A stretch of DNA of 64,000 nucleotides from Ureibacillus thermophilus (GCF_042657185.1 NZ_JBHSNN010000047.1); one strand, 5' to 3'. Positions 1-7,917 are shown, numbered from the stretch's first letter. The notes: generated from the sequence alone by a model not told the origin. Translations and numbers: made by a program.

Positions 1-618
1 GGCATTAGGGTAGAAAAAGTATTAGATAGCTTCAGCACCTATAGCCGTGCGCGCATTGGCGGTTTTAAAGGACGGCCTCTCGCAAAAGAAGATGAACTTC
101 CAATTTTGCCGTCATCGCCTTTCTCAATAGGAAAATGGGGAATTCAGCCGAGGAATTGGCTTTTTTGGAAGGAACCGGTTGTCATACGGATTGTGGAAAG
201 CACAGAGTATGATTTTTTTACAGACGAAAGCAAAGATTCCCTCGTTACATCCGTTTTTACCATTACAAAAGAGGCCGATCGGATGGGCTATCGTTTAGAG
301 GGAGAACATCCCCTTTTAACAAAAGAACCCATCAATTTATTATCTGAAGCGGTTACCTTTGGAACAATTCAAATTCCTCCAAATGGACATCCCATTATTT
401 TAATGGCGGATTGCCAAACAACAGGGGGATATCCAAAAATCGCTCAAGTCGTTTCTGTTGATTTGCCAAAACTTGCTCAATTGAAGCCTTATGAAAAAAT
501 TTGCTTTCAGCTTGTTTCCCTAGAGGAAGCGCAGCAATTGCTCGTTCAGCAGGAAAAAGCATTCAAGCTGCTTGAATTGTTATGCTCAAAAAATGATGAA
601 GAAAATTTTAAAAATTGA
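1..618 (+). CDS. pxpC: PxpC/KipA-type biotin-dependent carboxyltransferase subunit, C-terminal part
   Basis: The reading frame is open from the first base, so the gene begins left of the window; about 205 C-terminal residues are present of the roughly 330 usual for the family. PxpC works with PxpA and PxpB in ATP-dependent hydrolysis of 5-oxoproline to glutamate; the KipA name comes from its link to the KinA inhibitor KipI. The family signature is clear: DRMGYRLEG, then SEAVTFGTIQIPPNGHP and ADCQTTGGYPKIA, typical of the carboxyltransferase fold. A start drawn at the internal TTG at 106 would cut into the conserved domain, so the frame should be read as 5'-partial. Its partners are not in the window. 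Family assignment is firm; substrate follows the family. Confidence 0.9.
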   Translation, partial: GIRVEKVLDSFSTYSRARIGGFKGRPLAKEDELPILPSSPFSIGKWGIQPRNWLFWKEPVVIRIVESTEYDFFTDESKDSLVTSVFTITKEADRMGYRLEGEHPLLTKEPINLLSEAVTFGTIQIPPNGHPIILMADCQTTGGYPKIAQVVSVDLPKLAQLKPYEKICFQLVSLEEAQQLLVQQEKAFKLLELLCSKNDEENFKN

Positions 619-644
619 AGTTTCTAGTAAATTATGATATAAAC

Positions 645-663
645 GATAATGATAACTATTCCC
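645..663 (+). promoter_or_regulatory. Fur-type box
   Basis: The 19 bases GATAATGATAACTATTCCC match the classical Fur consensus GATAATGATAATCATTATC at most positions, with the left half perfect. The site lies 23 bases before the start codon of the IsdG-type heme monooxygenase, so Fur binding would block its expression when iron is sufficient. Site seen in sequence; the regulator is inferred. Confidence 0.6.
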
Positions 664-685
664 AATGGTTGGAGGGTTTATTTCA

Positions 686-1003
686 ATGTACACAGTGACA
701 AATCGCATCAAAGTGAAAAAAGGATTCGCTAAAAAAATGGCGCCGCGTTTTACACAGCCAGGCCCATTATTAACATTTAAAGGCTTCCGCAAAGTAGAAG
801 TATTAGTAAGCACTCAATTTGAAGATTATGATGAAATGAGCGTTGTCATGTATTGGGATACACTAGAAGATTTCCAAGCTTGGAGAGAAAGTGATGCATT
901 TAAAGAATCCCATAAGCGTCCTGCTGGGGGCGATGGAGAAAGCCCTACAATTGAAAACCTTGTTGTGATTGCAGAAGTTGCTTCTACTTTAGAAAACAAT
1001 TAA
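686..1003 (+). CDS. IsdG/HmoA-family heme-degrading monooxygenase
   Basis: A 105-residue protein of the antibiotic-biosynthesis-monooxygenase (ABM) fold. Enzymes of the IsdG/IsdI group cleave heme in the cytosol to release iron. The three residues that define active members are present at the expected spacing: Asn6, Trp66 and His76, the same numbers as in IsdI. The ATG at 686 is chosen over the in-frame TTG at 665 because GGAGGG lies just before it and the N-terminus MYTVTN then aligns with the family. A Fur-type box sits directly upstream, which fits a role in iron acquisition from heme. The gene stands alone and is followed by a strong hairpin inside a repeat element. Function rests on fold, catalytic triad and Fur context. 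Confidence 0.85.
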   Translation: MYTVTNRIKVKKGFAKKMAPRFTQPGPLLTFKGFRKVEVLVSTQFEDYDEMSVVMYWDTLEDFQAWRESDAFKESHKRPAGGDGESPTIENLVVIAEVASTLENN

Positions 1004-1010
1004 TAATGGA

Positions 1011-1294
1011 CGAAAGAGGCTGGGACAAATCTAAAAAAACATCATTTTCTCCAAGGAGAAAATGATGTTTTTTTGATATGTTATTAAAATTGATTTCCGT
1101 TCCGGGGACGCTTTCCGCGGGCCCGGCTCGAGCCTCCTCGGAGCTCATTCCTTCGCTCCTGCGGTGTCTCGAGACACGGGCTGTTCCCGCAGGAGTCGCC
1201 CCGTCACTCCAATCAATTTTTAGTTATATCAATTTTTTATCAAAACTCTTTCAGCTACCCCTATAATTTTTGGTTTATGTCCCAGCCTCTTTCG
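1011..1294. repeat. Intergenic repeat element with terminal inverted repeats
   Basis: The 284-base element starts with CGAAAGAGGCTGGGACA and ends with its inverted copy TGTCCCAGCCTCTTTCG. Inside are an A/T-flanked hairpin (1034-1074) and a GC-rich core containing TCCGGGGACGCTTTCCGCGG and CCGCAGGAGTCGCC, very unlike the surrounding AT-rich DNA. Similar 'AGAGGCTGGGACA' elements are familiar from many Bacillaceae and Planococcaceae genomes (recalled, not searched). No protein is convincingly encoded; the 62-codon frame over the core is a by-product. The right end runs into the 3' end of the neighbouring leftward gene. Confidence 0.75.
1034..1074. terminator. Bidirectional hairpin inside the repeat element
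   Basis: A near-perfect stem, AAAAAAACATCATTTTCTCC pairing with its complement, is flanked by A and T tracts on both sides. It can stop transcription of the heme monooxygenase gene from the left and of the leftward gene from the right. Confidence 0.75.
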
Positions 1295-1883
1295 ATTTAT
1301 TCTGATAATCATTATATACATTATGGGACTCATTAATCGAACGCCTAATCATTTTGTCAAAGGAATTGGTGGAATTCAGTTCTTTTACAGCTGCTTTGAC
1401 AAATCTGGATTGGTTTTCTAAAAAAATTTGAATTTCTTCTTTTGTTCCTAGATGAGCGTCAAAATAGACTCGATTTTTATTGCGCTCAATCATATCTGTT
1501 AAGTCATGCTTCAACATGACATGCAAAATCCATCGATTGATTCCTGTAGCCAGTTGTAGAGAAATGATATAATATAGTAATTCGGGGCGATTTTCTCTCG
1601 CTTTAAGCTGATTTATATGAATATTTTCTTCAAGCGCAGTGAGAATGACAAAATTTGAGGAGTAGAATAGGGTTTTTCCCGCAGAGTGTATGATATGGTA
1701 TTTGTCAGGCAAGAGCAGTAGCCAAATATTAAAAGCAATAATCCATGCATCGATTAAATTAAGTGCGCCTTCTTTGACAAGATAATTAAATTGGCTGTAT
1801 TTCTTGGCTAATTCATTAAATGTATCAATATGATATTGCTCGATATACAATAAACTGCGATCAACAGTGATTTCCCTATACAT
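1275..1883 (-). CDS. Hypothetical protein, 202 residues
   Basis: I do not recognise this family. The protein is rich in Ile, Leu, Tyr and Asn, with a hydrophobic stretch near residues 46-60 (DAWIIAFNIWLLLLPD) that could be one membrane or buried helix; the rest looks helical and soluble. The ATG at 1883 follows GGGGTG at good distance. The last residues (SKEAGT) and the stop codon are encoded by the terminal inverted repeat of the adjoining repeat element, so the native C-terminus has been replaced or the gene has been clipped. It stands alone on the minus strand with the element's hairpin beyond it. Confidence 0.65.
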   Translation of the reverse strand: MYREITVDRSLLYIEQYHIDTFNELAKKYSQFNYLVKEGALNLIDAWIIAFNIWLLLLPDKYHIIHSAGKTLFYSSNFVILTALEENIHINQLKARENRPELLYYIISLQLATGINRWILHVMLKHDLTDMIERNKNRVYFDAHLGTKEEIQIFLENQSRFVKAAVKELNSTNSFDKMIRRSINESHNVYNDYQNKSKEAGT

Positions 1884-2159
1884 TCTTTACACCCCTTTGA
1901 AATGCAAGTTGTATGATTTCCCCGAATCAAACAAAGCATCGAATAAAAGCATCTATTAATAGTTTACCAAATTCAATTTCAAATCATAGATAAATTTTTA
2001 ATAATAATGAAAATGATATATTTTAAAGAAATTTCAGGTTGTTTTTCAAAGATTTTTATCAAAATGATAAAAACCTTATGATTAGGATTCATGTTAAAAT
2101 AATTTGATAGGAAGAATGAGATGTTTTCGCATTCGTAGCTCAGTACAGGAGGAAGGAAA
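1884..2159. other. Intergenic region with operator-like palindrome
   Basis: AT-rich divergent space between the hypothetical protein and the esterase homologue. It holds a 21-base perfect inverted repeat (arms TTTTTATCA and TGATAAAAA, centre AAA) at 2053-2073 and a weaker Fur-like match around 2000-2018. No small gene is evident. Confidence 0.5.
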
Positions 2160-2804
2160 ATGGAATCAGTGTTTACTTTTAAACATATAGAACCAAAGGA
2201 AAAAAGCCAAAAAAGTCCTGCCATTTTTTTGTTTCATGGACTTGGAAGCAACGAGGAAGATTTGCTGCAAATTATTGGGGATTTGAAAGATGTTTGCCAT
2301 GTATTTAGTTTAAGAGGACCTATTACCCATGATCCGGGTTATGCCTTTTATACTTTTGAAGAGGAAGGAAAGCCTACACAAGCTATTTTTGACAAAGTGG
2401 TCGCTGTGATAAGAGATTTCATTTTGAAAGCGATCGAAGAATATCATTTAGATCCGGAGAAAATTTTTGTTGCGGGCTTTAACCAAGGAGCAGCCATTGC
2501 CCAAACATTATGTGTGGTTATGGGCAATCAAATAAAAGCATGTGCTTCATTGTCAGGATTCTTGCCGAATTTTGTGAAGGAGCAATATTTTAAACAGAAC
2601 ATGAGGGGAACTAGAATTTTTATTTCCCATGGGGAATATGATTTCGATTATCCGATTTTCTGGAGTGAAGAAAGCAAAGCGTTTTTTGAAGATTATGGAG
2701 CAACAGTCGTTTACAAAACATATCCCGTTGGCCACGGAGTTTCCCCTGAAAATATGCGTGATTTTATTGATTTTATTATGGAAGATGTCCATGAAAAAAG
2801 CTGA
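2160..2804 (+). CDS. Phospholipase/carboxylesterase-family alpha/beta hydrolase lacking the nucleophile Ser
   Basis: A 214-residue protein with the layout of the small carboxylesterase family (MhqD/YodD-like): the oxyanion segment FLFHGLGSNEEDLL near residue 25, the nucleophile elbow near 106-110, an Asp region HGEYDFDYPI and a final His in VGHGVS. The elbow reads GFNQG, where the family has GFSQG: Asn108 (codon AAC at 2481) replaces the catalytic Ser. The protein may therefore be catalytically dead or use another mechanism. The start follows AGGAGGAAGGAAA. An operator-like palindrome lies about 90 bases upstream. The fold is certain; activity is doubtful. Confidence 0.85.
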   Translation: MESVFTFKHIEPKEKSQKSPAIFLFHGLGSNEEDLLQIIGDLKDVCHVFSLRGPITHDPGYAFYTFEEEGKPTQAIFDKVVAVIRDFILKAIEEYHLDPEKIFVAGFNQGAAIAQTLCVVMGNQIKACASLSGFLPNFVKEQYFKQNMRGTRIFISHGEYDFDYPIFWSEESKAFFEDYGATVVYKTYPVGHGVSPENMRDFIDFIMEDVHEKS

Positions 2805-2826
2805 CAGCCGCCGTCAGCTTTTTTTA
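2794..2826. terminator. Bidirectional terminator
   Basis: Stem AAAAAGCTGAC and its complement around a 7-base loop, with an A run on the left and a T run on the right. It separates the convergent esterase homologue and lipoprotein genes and overlaps the end of the former. Confidence 0.8.
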
Positions 2827-3324
2827 ATTAGACGATTTTACATTCAAATACAGATTGTAAAAGTAATGTAGAATATCTTCTCCTTTTTCATCCACTAACG
2901 TTTCTTCTTTCAACTTCATCGATGCGGTTGTTTCACTAGGAATGAGTTCATTCTTTTCAAAAACTAATCGAATATAAATTTTTCCAGTCGTTGAAAGTTC
3001 CTTTTTTTCTTCTTCAGATAAATTTAAATCGTCAAATAAAGGTTCCTTCCATGTCCCTTTTACAAGCAGATAATCTTGATTTTCATTTTTTTCATATTCC
3101 CATTGGACATCACGTAAAATGGTTTTAAATAAATCCTCTACAGTAAAGGTTTCATTTTTATATTCAAGTTCAGTTTCACGCAAAGAAAAAGCATCGACCG
3201 TCAAACCGCTTTTCGCTTTTTCCGCTTGTGTTTGTATGCCAGAAACTGCCTCTTTCATATTGCTGCATCCGGATAATAGAATTATTGAAATAATAATTGC
3301 AACAAAAAAATGGACTTTCTTCAT
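2824..3324 (-). CDS. Putative lipoprotein, 166 residues
   Basis: The N-terminus is a lipoprotein signal peptide: MKK, a hydrophobic core, and the lipobox LSGC with Cys20, so the mature protein is expected on the outer face of the cytoplasmic membrane. The rest is charged and probably a mixed alpha/beta fold; I see no named domain. The start ATG at 3324 follows AGGAGGTTTCGGA. The gene is monocistronic and convergent with the esterase homologue, sharing a terminator. Possible roles as an envelope stress or sporulation lipoprotein are guesses and not supported by the sequence. Confidence 0.75.
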   Translation of the reverse strand: MKKVHFFVAIIISIILLSGCSNMKEAVSGIQTQAEKAKSGLTVDAFSLRETELEYKNETFTVEDLFKTILRDVQWEYEKNENQDYLLVKGTWKEPLFDDLNLSEEEKKELSTTGKIYIRLVFEKNELIPSETTASMKLKEETLVDEKGEDILHYFYNLYLNVKSSN

Positions 3325-3453
3325 TCCGAAACCTCCTAGTGATTAAACTAGCGCCCAATATCATGATAGCGAAAAAATTCATCGTTGGTTTAGAGGAATT
3401 TGAAATTTCCGTTAATTTTTGTTGAATTTAACTCTATTAGAAGGGAAGAATTC

Positions 3454-3582
3454 ATGAAAATCAATGATGATTTGTTAGAGAAGCTGGGAGTTTATTTTGT
3501 ATACCACGATATTTATAATCGATATGGGATTACGTTTGAGAGATTTGTGGAGCGGTGGATGAAGGGGGTATTGGAGTTATAA
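3454..3582 (+). CDS. Small hypothetical protein, 42 residues
   Basis: A short frame starting at an ATG with AGAAGGGAAG upstream (MKINDDLLEKLGVYFVYHDI and on), ending TAA at 3582. The peptide is amphipathic, with acidic N-terminal and basic C-terminal halves. It is followed at once by a hairpin. A longer version using a start at 3400 has no ribosome binding site. Family unknown; it could be a genuine small protein or chance. Confidence 0.4.
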   Translation: MKINDDLLEKLGVYFVYHDIYNRYGITFERFVERWMKGVLEL

Positions 3583-3586
3583 AAAT

Positions 3587-3623
3587 CCCAAGGCTTGTAC
3601 AACATTCATGGACAAGCCTTGGG
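3587..3623 (-). terminator. Terminator of the leftward ispG-yqfW group
   Basis: A perfect 12-base stem (CCCAAGGCTTGT with its complement) is followed on the minus strand by ATTTTTAT. It lies just past the stop of yqfW. Confidence 0.75.
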
Positions 3624-3629
3624 TTATGA

Positions 3630-4202
3630 TTAAAAATGCCGCTCAATCCATTCATTTGCTTCTTTCCAATTTTTCACCCGCACGACATTGCTAGGGATAG
3701 CTTTACGATTATACGGCGTATCGAAAAGAAGCACTGGAATCTTTAATTCTTCTGCTAGTTCGACCGCATTATCGTGCTTGTCTTCAAAAAAAACTTCGAT
3801 GCGATGTTTTTTCGCCGCTTCTAATTTATTGTGGCTGCCGATTAATTCAATATGATCGTAAGGAACTTGATGTTTTTCAAACCATCGTTTTGTCACATCA
3901 TACAAATGATGGTCTCTTGCGGAAATATAAAATAATTCATATTGTTTATGCCAGTTGTTTAAAATTCGTTGGGCATCTTGGGCAATTTTGCTGACAGCGT
4001 AAAAATAAGGTTCATTTTCTTTAAACCATCGCGCAAACTCTTTTCGGTCGACGGGATGGGGGAATGCGCTTAAAAAATCATACTCAATGACATCATCAAG
4101 CACAATATTGGTTTTATATTGTTTATTGATGTGCGGAAGCAGCGTATCGGGAGTTGTAACAGTTCCATCGATATCAATGCCAAAACGAGGTTTTTTCTTC
4201 AT
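3630..4202 (-). CDS. yqfW: HAD-superfamily nucleotidase-like protein YqfW
   Basis: A 190-residue HAD hydrolase of the 5' nucleotidase, deoxy (NT5C) type. Motif I is FGIDIDGTVTTPD at the N-terminus (nucleophile Asp and acid Asp), motif II is in FYISARDHH near residue 95, and the Lys and Asp motifs lie in GSHNKLEAAK and VFFEDKHDNA. Members dephosphorylate nucleoside monophosphates or similar small phosphates in the cytosol; the substrate here is unknown. It sits 20 bases downstream of ispG and is probably co-transcribed with it, as in B. subtilis, where yqfW is close to ispG. The start ATG at 4202 follows GAGGGGGGAG on the minus strand. Confidence 0.85.
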   Translation of the reverse strand: MKKKPRFGIDIDGTVTTPDTLLPHINKQYKTNIVLDDVIEYDFLSAFPHPVDRKEFARWFKENEPYFYAVSKIAQDAQRILNNWHKQYELFYISARDHHLYDVTKRWFEKHQVPYDHIELIGSHNKLEAAKKHRIEVFFEDKHDNAVELAEELKIPVLLFDTPYNRKAIPSNVVRVKNWKEANEWIERHF

Positions 4203-4221
4203 CGCGACTCCCCCCTCGAGA

Positions 4222-5322
4222 TTAAATTTGCTGTTGTTCCCGTTCAGCCAATTTTTCTGCTGCCAATTTGTCGATTTCTTTTTTCAATTCTTCCACCATT
4301 GTTTCTTCAGGCACTTTTCGCACCGTTTTTCCTTTCATAAAGAGAAGGCCTTCTCCACGGGCTCCGGCAATTCCGATGTCTGCTTCTCTTGCTTCGCCAG
4401 GTCCGTTTACCGCACATCCTAGCACGGCGACTTTGAGCGGAACATTTAATTTGGAAATATATTCTTCAATTTCATTGGCAATTGAGATTAAATCGATTTC
4501 AATTCGTCCGCAAGTAGGGCAAGAAACTAATGTGGCCATATTGGATGCAAGACCAAAGGCTTTTAATAATTCTCTTGCTACTTTTACTTCTTCTACTGGG
4601 TCAGCAGAAAGGGAAATGCGGATCGTATTTCCAATGCCTCTTGAAAGAAGGGCTCCTAAACCTGCTGCAGATTTTACTGTGCCGGAAAAGAGCGTTCCTG
4701 ATTCTGTGATCCCTAGATGCAATGGATAATCGAAGGTGCGGGCTGCTTTTTCATAAGCCTCAATGGCAAGGTTGACATCCGAAGCTTTCATGGACACGAT
4801 GATATCATGGAAATCTAAATCTTCGAGTATTTTTATATGATGTAAAGCAGATTCGACCATACCGTCTGCTGTTGGATAGCCATATTTTTCTAGAATATGT
4901 CTTTCAAGGGAACCTGCATTGACACCAATCCGAATAGGCACGCCTCTTTCTTTGGCCGCTTTGACAACGGCTTCTACTTTTTCGCGGCGGCCGATATTTC
5001 CTGGGTTGATGCGCACTTTATCGATGCCGTTTTCTATTGCCATTAATGCAAGTTTATAGTTAAAATGAATATCCGCTACTAATGGGATATGGATGCGTTT
5101 TTTAATTTCTGGAATGGCTGCTGCTGCCCGTTCATCTGGAACAGCAACGCGCACAATTTGGCATCCTGCTTCTTCAAGCCGCAAAATTTCAGCGACCGTT
5201 GCTTCTACATCATGGGTTTTCGTTGTACACATACTTTGAACGATGACTTCATTGTTTCCACCGATAGTTAAATTCCCAACACGTACAGGACGTGTTTTTG
5301 TACGATGAATAATTTCACTCAT
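4222..5322 (-). CDS. ispG: 4-hydroxy-3-methylbut-2-enyl diphosphate synthase IspG
   Basis: Encodes the [4Fe-4S] enzyme that converts methylerythritol cyclodiphosphate to HMBPP in the MEP isoprenoid pathway, in the cytosol. The 366-residue protein has the N-terminal TIM barrel (VGNLTIGGNNEVIVQSM near the start) and the C-terminal cluster domain with CPTCGR and CAVNGPGE supplying the iron-sulfur ligands. The frame is open further upstream, but the ATG at 5322 is preferred because GGAGAG precedes it and MSEIIHRTKTRPV matches the B. subtilis N-terminus. A short inverted repeat (GGTAC/GTACC, about 5341-5358) lies in the leader. It follows yqfZ by about 90 bases. Confidence 0.95.
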   Translation of the reverse strand: MSEIIHRTKTRPVRVGNLTIGGNNEVIVQSMCTTKTHDVEATVAEILRLEEAGCQIVRVAVPDERAAAAIPEIKKRIHIPLVADIHFNYKLALMAIENGIDKVRINPGNIGRREKVEAVVKAAKERGVPIRIGVNAGSLERHILEKYGYPTADGMVESALHHIKILEDLDFHDIIVSMKASDVNLAIEAYEKAARTFDYPLHLGITESGTLFSGTVKSAAGLGALLSRGIGNTIRISLSADPVEEVKVARELLKAFGLASNMATLVSCPTCGRIEIDLISIANEIEEYISKLNVPLKVAVLGCAVNGPGEAREADIGIAGARGEGLLFMKGKTVRKVPEETMVEELKKEIDKLAAEKLAEREQQQI

Positions 5323-5413
5323 CCAAACTCTCTCCTTCTTGAGGTACTTTTCCCGTACCTTCACTTCCACTATTTTAGCAGTGTAAAATTGTGTCGACAA
5401 GGAAGAAACATTA

Positions 5414-5743
5414 TTATTTTTTGCAATTCTCTTGGCTTGCGTAAATCGGAATTTTAATTAATTCACCAGGAACGATGGCTTGATTTTTCAAGTGAGGGTT
5501 CATTTTATAAAAATCCGCCATCCGCTCAGGCAAGGAAATTCTTTCATCCGTTGGAAATTCTGCAAGCAGGCGTTGCACCGTATCGCCTTCTTGTGTCATA
5601 ACGGGCACGGATTTTACGGAAAGCTGTTCATTGCAAGGTTGAGATTCAGAATGGGCAATTAAGGGAACGGTTCCATCCGTTAAATCTATTTTAATAACAA
5701 CTGCTAGAAGGATGATCATGGCAATTGATAGTAATCGTTTCAT
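5414..5743 (-). CDS. yqfZ: LysM-type membrane-anchored protein YqfZ
   Basis: A 109-residue protein with an N-terminal signal or membrane segment (MKRLLSIAMIILLAVVIKI) and a C-terminal LysM-like module of about 45 residues (EGDTVQRLLAEFP to PGELIKIP), so it likely contacts peptidoglycan outside the membrane. The start at 5743 is chosen because AGGAGGGATTTTTTTT precedes it; a start eight codons upstream lacks such a site. Position just before ispG is the same as B. subtilis yqfZ. Exact role is not known. Confidence 0.8.
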   Translation of the reverse strand: MKRLLSIAMIILLAVVIKIDLTDGTVPLIAHSESQPCNEQLSVKSVPVMTQEGDTVQRLLAEFPTDERISLPERMADFYKMNPHLKNQAIVPGELIKIPIYASQENCKK

Positions 5744-5787
5744 AAAAAAAATCCCTCCTTGCTCCACTATATGAAGCAGGAAAGGAT

Positions 5788-6303
5788 TCAGAACTTTGTT
5801 TTTTCTAATTTTGGATAATTGAAGGATGCAAGAATTAATAGAAAAATAGTAATGATTGCGTTTATTGTTGTGGCTAGCCCGCTAGAAAGGCTGAAAAAGG
5901 AAAAGAGGATAGAAAGTAGAGTCGACCAAGTGATGGCAAAAGCGGTTGTTCTCCACATATGCCGATATTCACCGCGGCGTTTAAATAATTTGATGAAGAT
6001 TGTGCCAATTGCTGCATAAATGGAAATTCGAACAAACAATAGTACGGTCGATGTAAAAAACAATAAAAAAAGAGCGAAAGGATAAAGCAGCCATTGAATG
6101 TCTTTCACATATTGTTGCAAACCTTTCATTTGAATGGCTGTTTCAGATACTCCTGTCATAAATTGAATAAAAGAAAAAAACGTCACGATGGTGATGAGTA
6201 TGAAAACGTATTGAATGACTTTTCCAATGGATAGTATCCGATAGGCCGCAAGTTTTTTGGGTTGAAATAGGCTGTCTAAAAACAATTGTATATGCGAAAC
6301 CAT
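5788..6303 (-). CDS. DUF1189-type integral membrane protein (YqgB-like)
   Basis: A 171-residue membrane protein with about four to five hydrophobic helices. The opening (HIQLFLDSLFQPKKLAAYRI, then GKVIQYVFILI) is typical of the DUF1189 family found in Bacillales. GGAGGAG lies just before the ATG at 6303, so the longer open frame to 6462 is rejected. Place in the order yqfZ, this gene, yqgC matches the small membrane genes of B. subtilis at this locus. No function is known for the family. It is likely the first gene of the leftward group that includes yqfZ and ispG. Confidence 0.75.
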   Translation of the reverse strand: MVSHIQLFLDSLFQPKKLAAYRILSIGKVIQYVFILITIVTFFSFIQFMTGVSETAIQMKGLQQYVKDIQWLLYPFALFLLFFTSTVLLFVRISIYAAIGTIFIKLFKRRGEYRHMWRTTAFAITWSTLLSILFSFFSLSSGLATTINAIITIFLLILASFNYPKLEKTKF

Positions 6304-6418
6304 GATTTTCTCCTCCATTGAAAGTTTAACATGAAAAGGGAAAAAGAAAAAATGAACAAATTGGTTTTCTTGAAACTTTTTTAATCTATTACGCCATAAC
6401 AAGTATGGAGGGAAGAAG

Positions 6419-6901
6419 TTGGAATTTCTTGCTTGGTTGTTAATTATCGCTTGTTTTATCATCGCCTTTATCGGTTTAATATACCCGATTATTCCGTCAG
6501 TGCTGTTTTTATTGCTGGGTTTTATCCTTTATGGACTGTTTTTTTCCTTTACCGAACTTTCCTTAGGGTTTTGGCTGATTGAAATCCTGTTTGTCATTCT
6601 TTTGTTTTTGGCGGATACAATCGCGAATTTGATTAGTGTGAAAAAATTTGGCGGAACAAAAGCAGGCCTTTGGGGAAGTACGATTGGGCTTTTGATAGGC
6701 CCGTTTGTCATTCCATTTTTGGGCATACTGATAGGCCCTTTTTTAGGGGCAGTGATTGGGGAATTTATTTTTGCCCGTTCGAACATTTATCAGGCATTCC
6801 GGGCAGGCATTGGTTCCCTTGTCGGTTTTTTAACTTCTGTAGCAACGAAATGTGTTCTTCAATTGGTGATGATTGTGATTTTTATCGTCGCCATCGTATA
6901 A
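6419..6901 (+). CDS. yqgC: DUF456-family membrane protein YqgC
   Basis: A 160-residue very hydrophobic protein with about four helices and Gly-rich turns (LLIGPFVIPFLGILIGPFLG), characteristic of DUF456. It starts at TTG 6419, justified by GGAGGGAAGAAG directly upstream; no in-frame ATG gives a full N-terminus. It is divergent from the DUF1189 gene with about 115 bases between the two starts. In B. subtilis yqgC is likewise next to sodA. The biochemical role of DUF456 proteins is unknown. Confidence 0.85.
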   Translation: MEFLAWLLIIACFIIAFIGLIYPIIPSVLFLLLGFILYGLFFSFTELSLGFWLIEILFVILLFLADTIANLISVKKFGGTKAGLWGSTIGLLIGPFVIPFLGILIGPFLGAVIGEFIFARSNIYQAFRAGIGSLVGFLTSVATKCVLQLVMIVIFIVAIV

Positions 6902-7078
6902 AAACACCGTTGAAGGGAAAGAGTGAGTTTGGTTGGGTTTCAGCGGGCGAACATGGTTTCAGTCAAAAGTCCGAAATAGCATAGAGGCTGAGCGTAATAA
7001 TTGAACGGCTATATTTATTCTGATAATCTTATAGCAGAGGTAAGAAATTACTGATTTATATAAAGGGAGGAAATTTTC

Positions 7079-7690
7079 ATGGCATTTGAATTACCAAAAT
7101 TACCTTATGCATATGACGCATTAGAACCTCATATTGACGCACAAACAATGGAAATTCACCATACGAAACACCACAATACGTATGTGACAAACTTAAATGC
7201 TGCTGTTGAAGGCACAGAATTCGCAGATAAAGATTTAATTGAATTAATCTCAAATCTTGATGCAGTGCCTGCAGATAAACAAACTGCTGTACGCAACAAC
7301 GGCGGCGGACATGCCAACCACTCTTTGTTCTGGGAAATTTTAACTCCTGGTGGTGCAAAAGCTCCTACAGGTGATTTAGCAGCTGCGATCGATGCAAAAT
7401 TCGGCAGCTTTGATGCATTTAAAGATGAATTCTCTAAAGCTGCTGCTGGCCGCTTCGGTTCAGGTTGGGCTTGGCTTGTAGTAGATAAAAACGGCGAATT
7501 AAAAGTTACTTCTACACCAAACCAAGATTCTCCATACATGGAAGGCGAAACACCAATCCTTGGTTTAGACGTTTGGGAGCATGCTTATTACTTAAAATAT
7601 CAAAACCGTCGTCCTGATTACATCTCTGCATTCTGGAATGTAGTAAACTGGGACGTTGTAGCTGAAAAATACGCAGCTGCGAAAAAATAA
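7079..7690 (+). CDS. sodA: Superoxide dismutase [Mn] SodA
   Basis: Cytosolic enzyme that dismutates superoxide to peroxide and oxygen. The 203-residue protein is full length. Metal ligands His27, His81, Asp164 and His168 (LGLDVWEHAYY) are all present, and NNGGGHANHS with Gln149 in TPNQD fits the manganese form. The start follows AAAGGGAGGAAATTTTC. Codon use is more biased (for example GCT, GGC, CGT) than in the neighbours, as expected for a highly expressed gene. It stands alone with a strong terminator after it. Confidence 0.97.
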   Translation: MAFELPKLPYAYDALEPHIDAQTMEIHHTKHHNTYVTNLNAAVEGTEFADKDLIELISNLDAVPADKQTAVRNNGGGHANHSLFWEILTPGGAKAPTGDLAAAIDAKFGSFDAFKDEFSKAAAGRFGSGWAWLVVDKNGELKVTSTPNQDSPYMEGETPILGLDVWEHAYYLKYQNRRPDYISAFWNVVNWDVVAEKYAAAKK

Positions 7691-7736
7691 TGGTTCTTCT
7701 GATCAGAACTTCTTGCAAGTTCTGAACGGCTAGCAA

Positions 7737-7782
7737 GAAAGGATCAGCTTTCATCCTTTGTGGGTGAAGGCTGATCCTTTTT
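7737..7782 (+). terminator. Terminator of sodA
   Basis: Stem AAAGGATCAGC...GCTGATCCTTT with an inner TTTCATCC/GGGTGAAG pairing and a T run. It lies about 50 bases after the sodA stop. Confidence 0.8.
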
Positions 7783-7917
7783 GTTTGCGTTGAAGCAATT
7801 TTTATTTTGTATATTTTTCTTCCTAAAATTCGTTATCTGTAGTGAACTTTTCAATTTTTCACCTTCCGCATAAATTGGAGAATTTGGGACACATTATGTT
7901 TGATGGAGGTGACCGAT

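Noticed and set aside
1078..1266. 62-codon frame over the GC-rich repeat core
   Set aside because: It lies wholly in a repeat element with terminal inverted repeats, has no ribosome site, and its composition is that of the repeat.
7156..7539. Leftward 127-codon frame within sodA
   Set aside because: Shadow of the strongly biased codon use in sodA; no ribosome site or homology.
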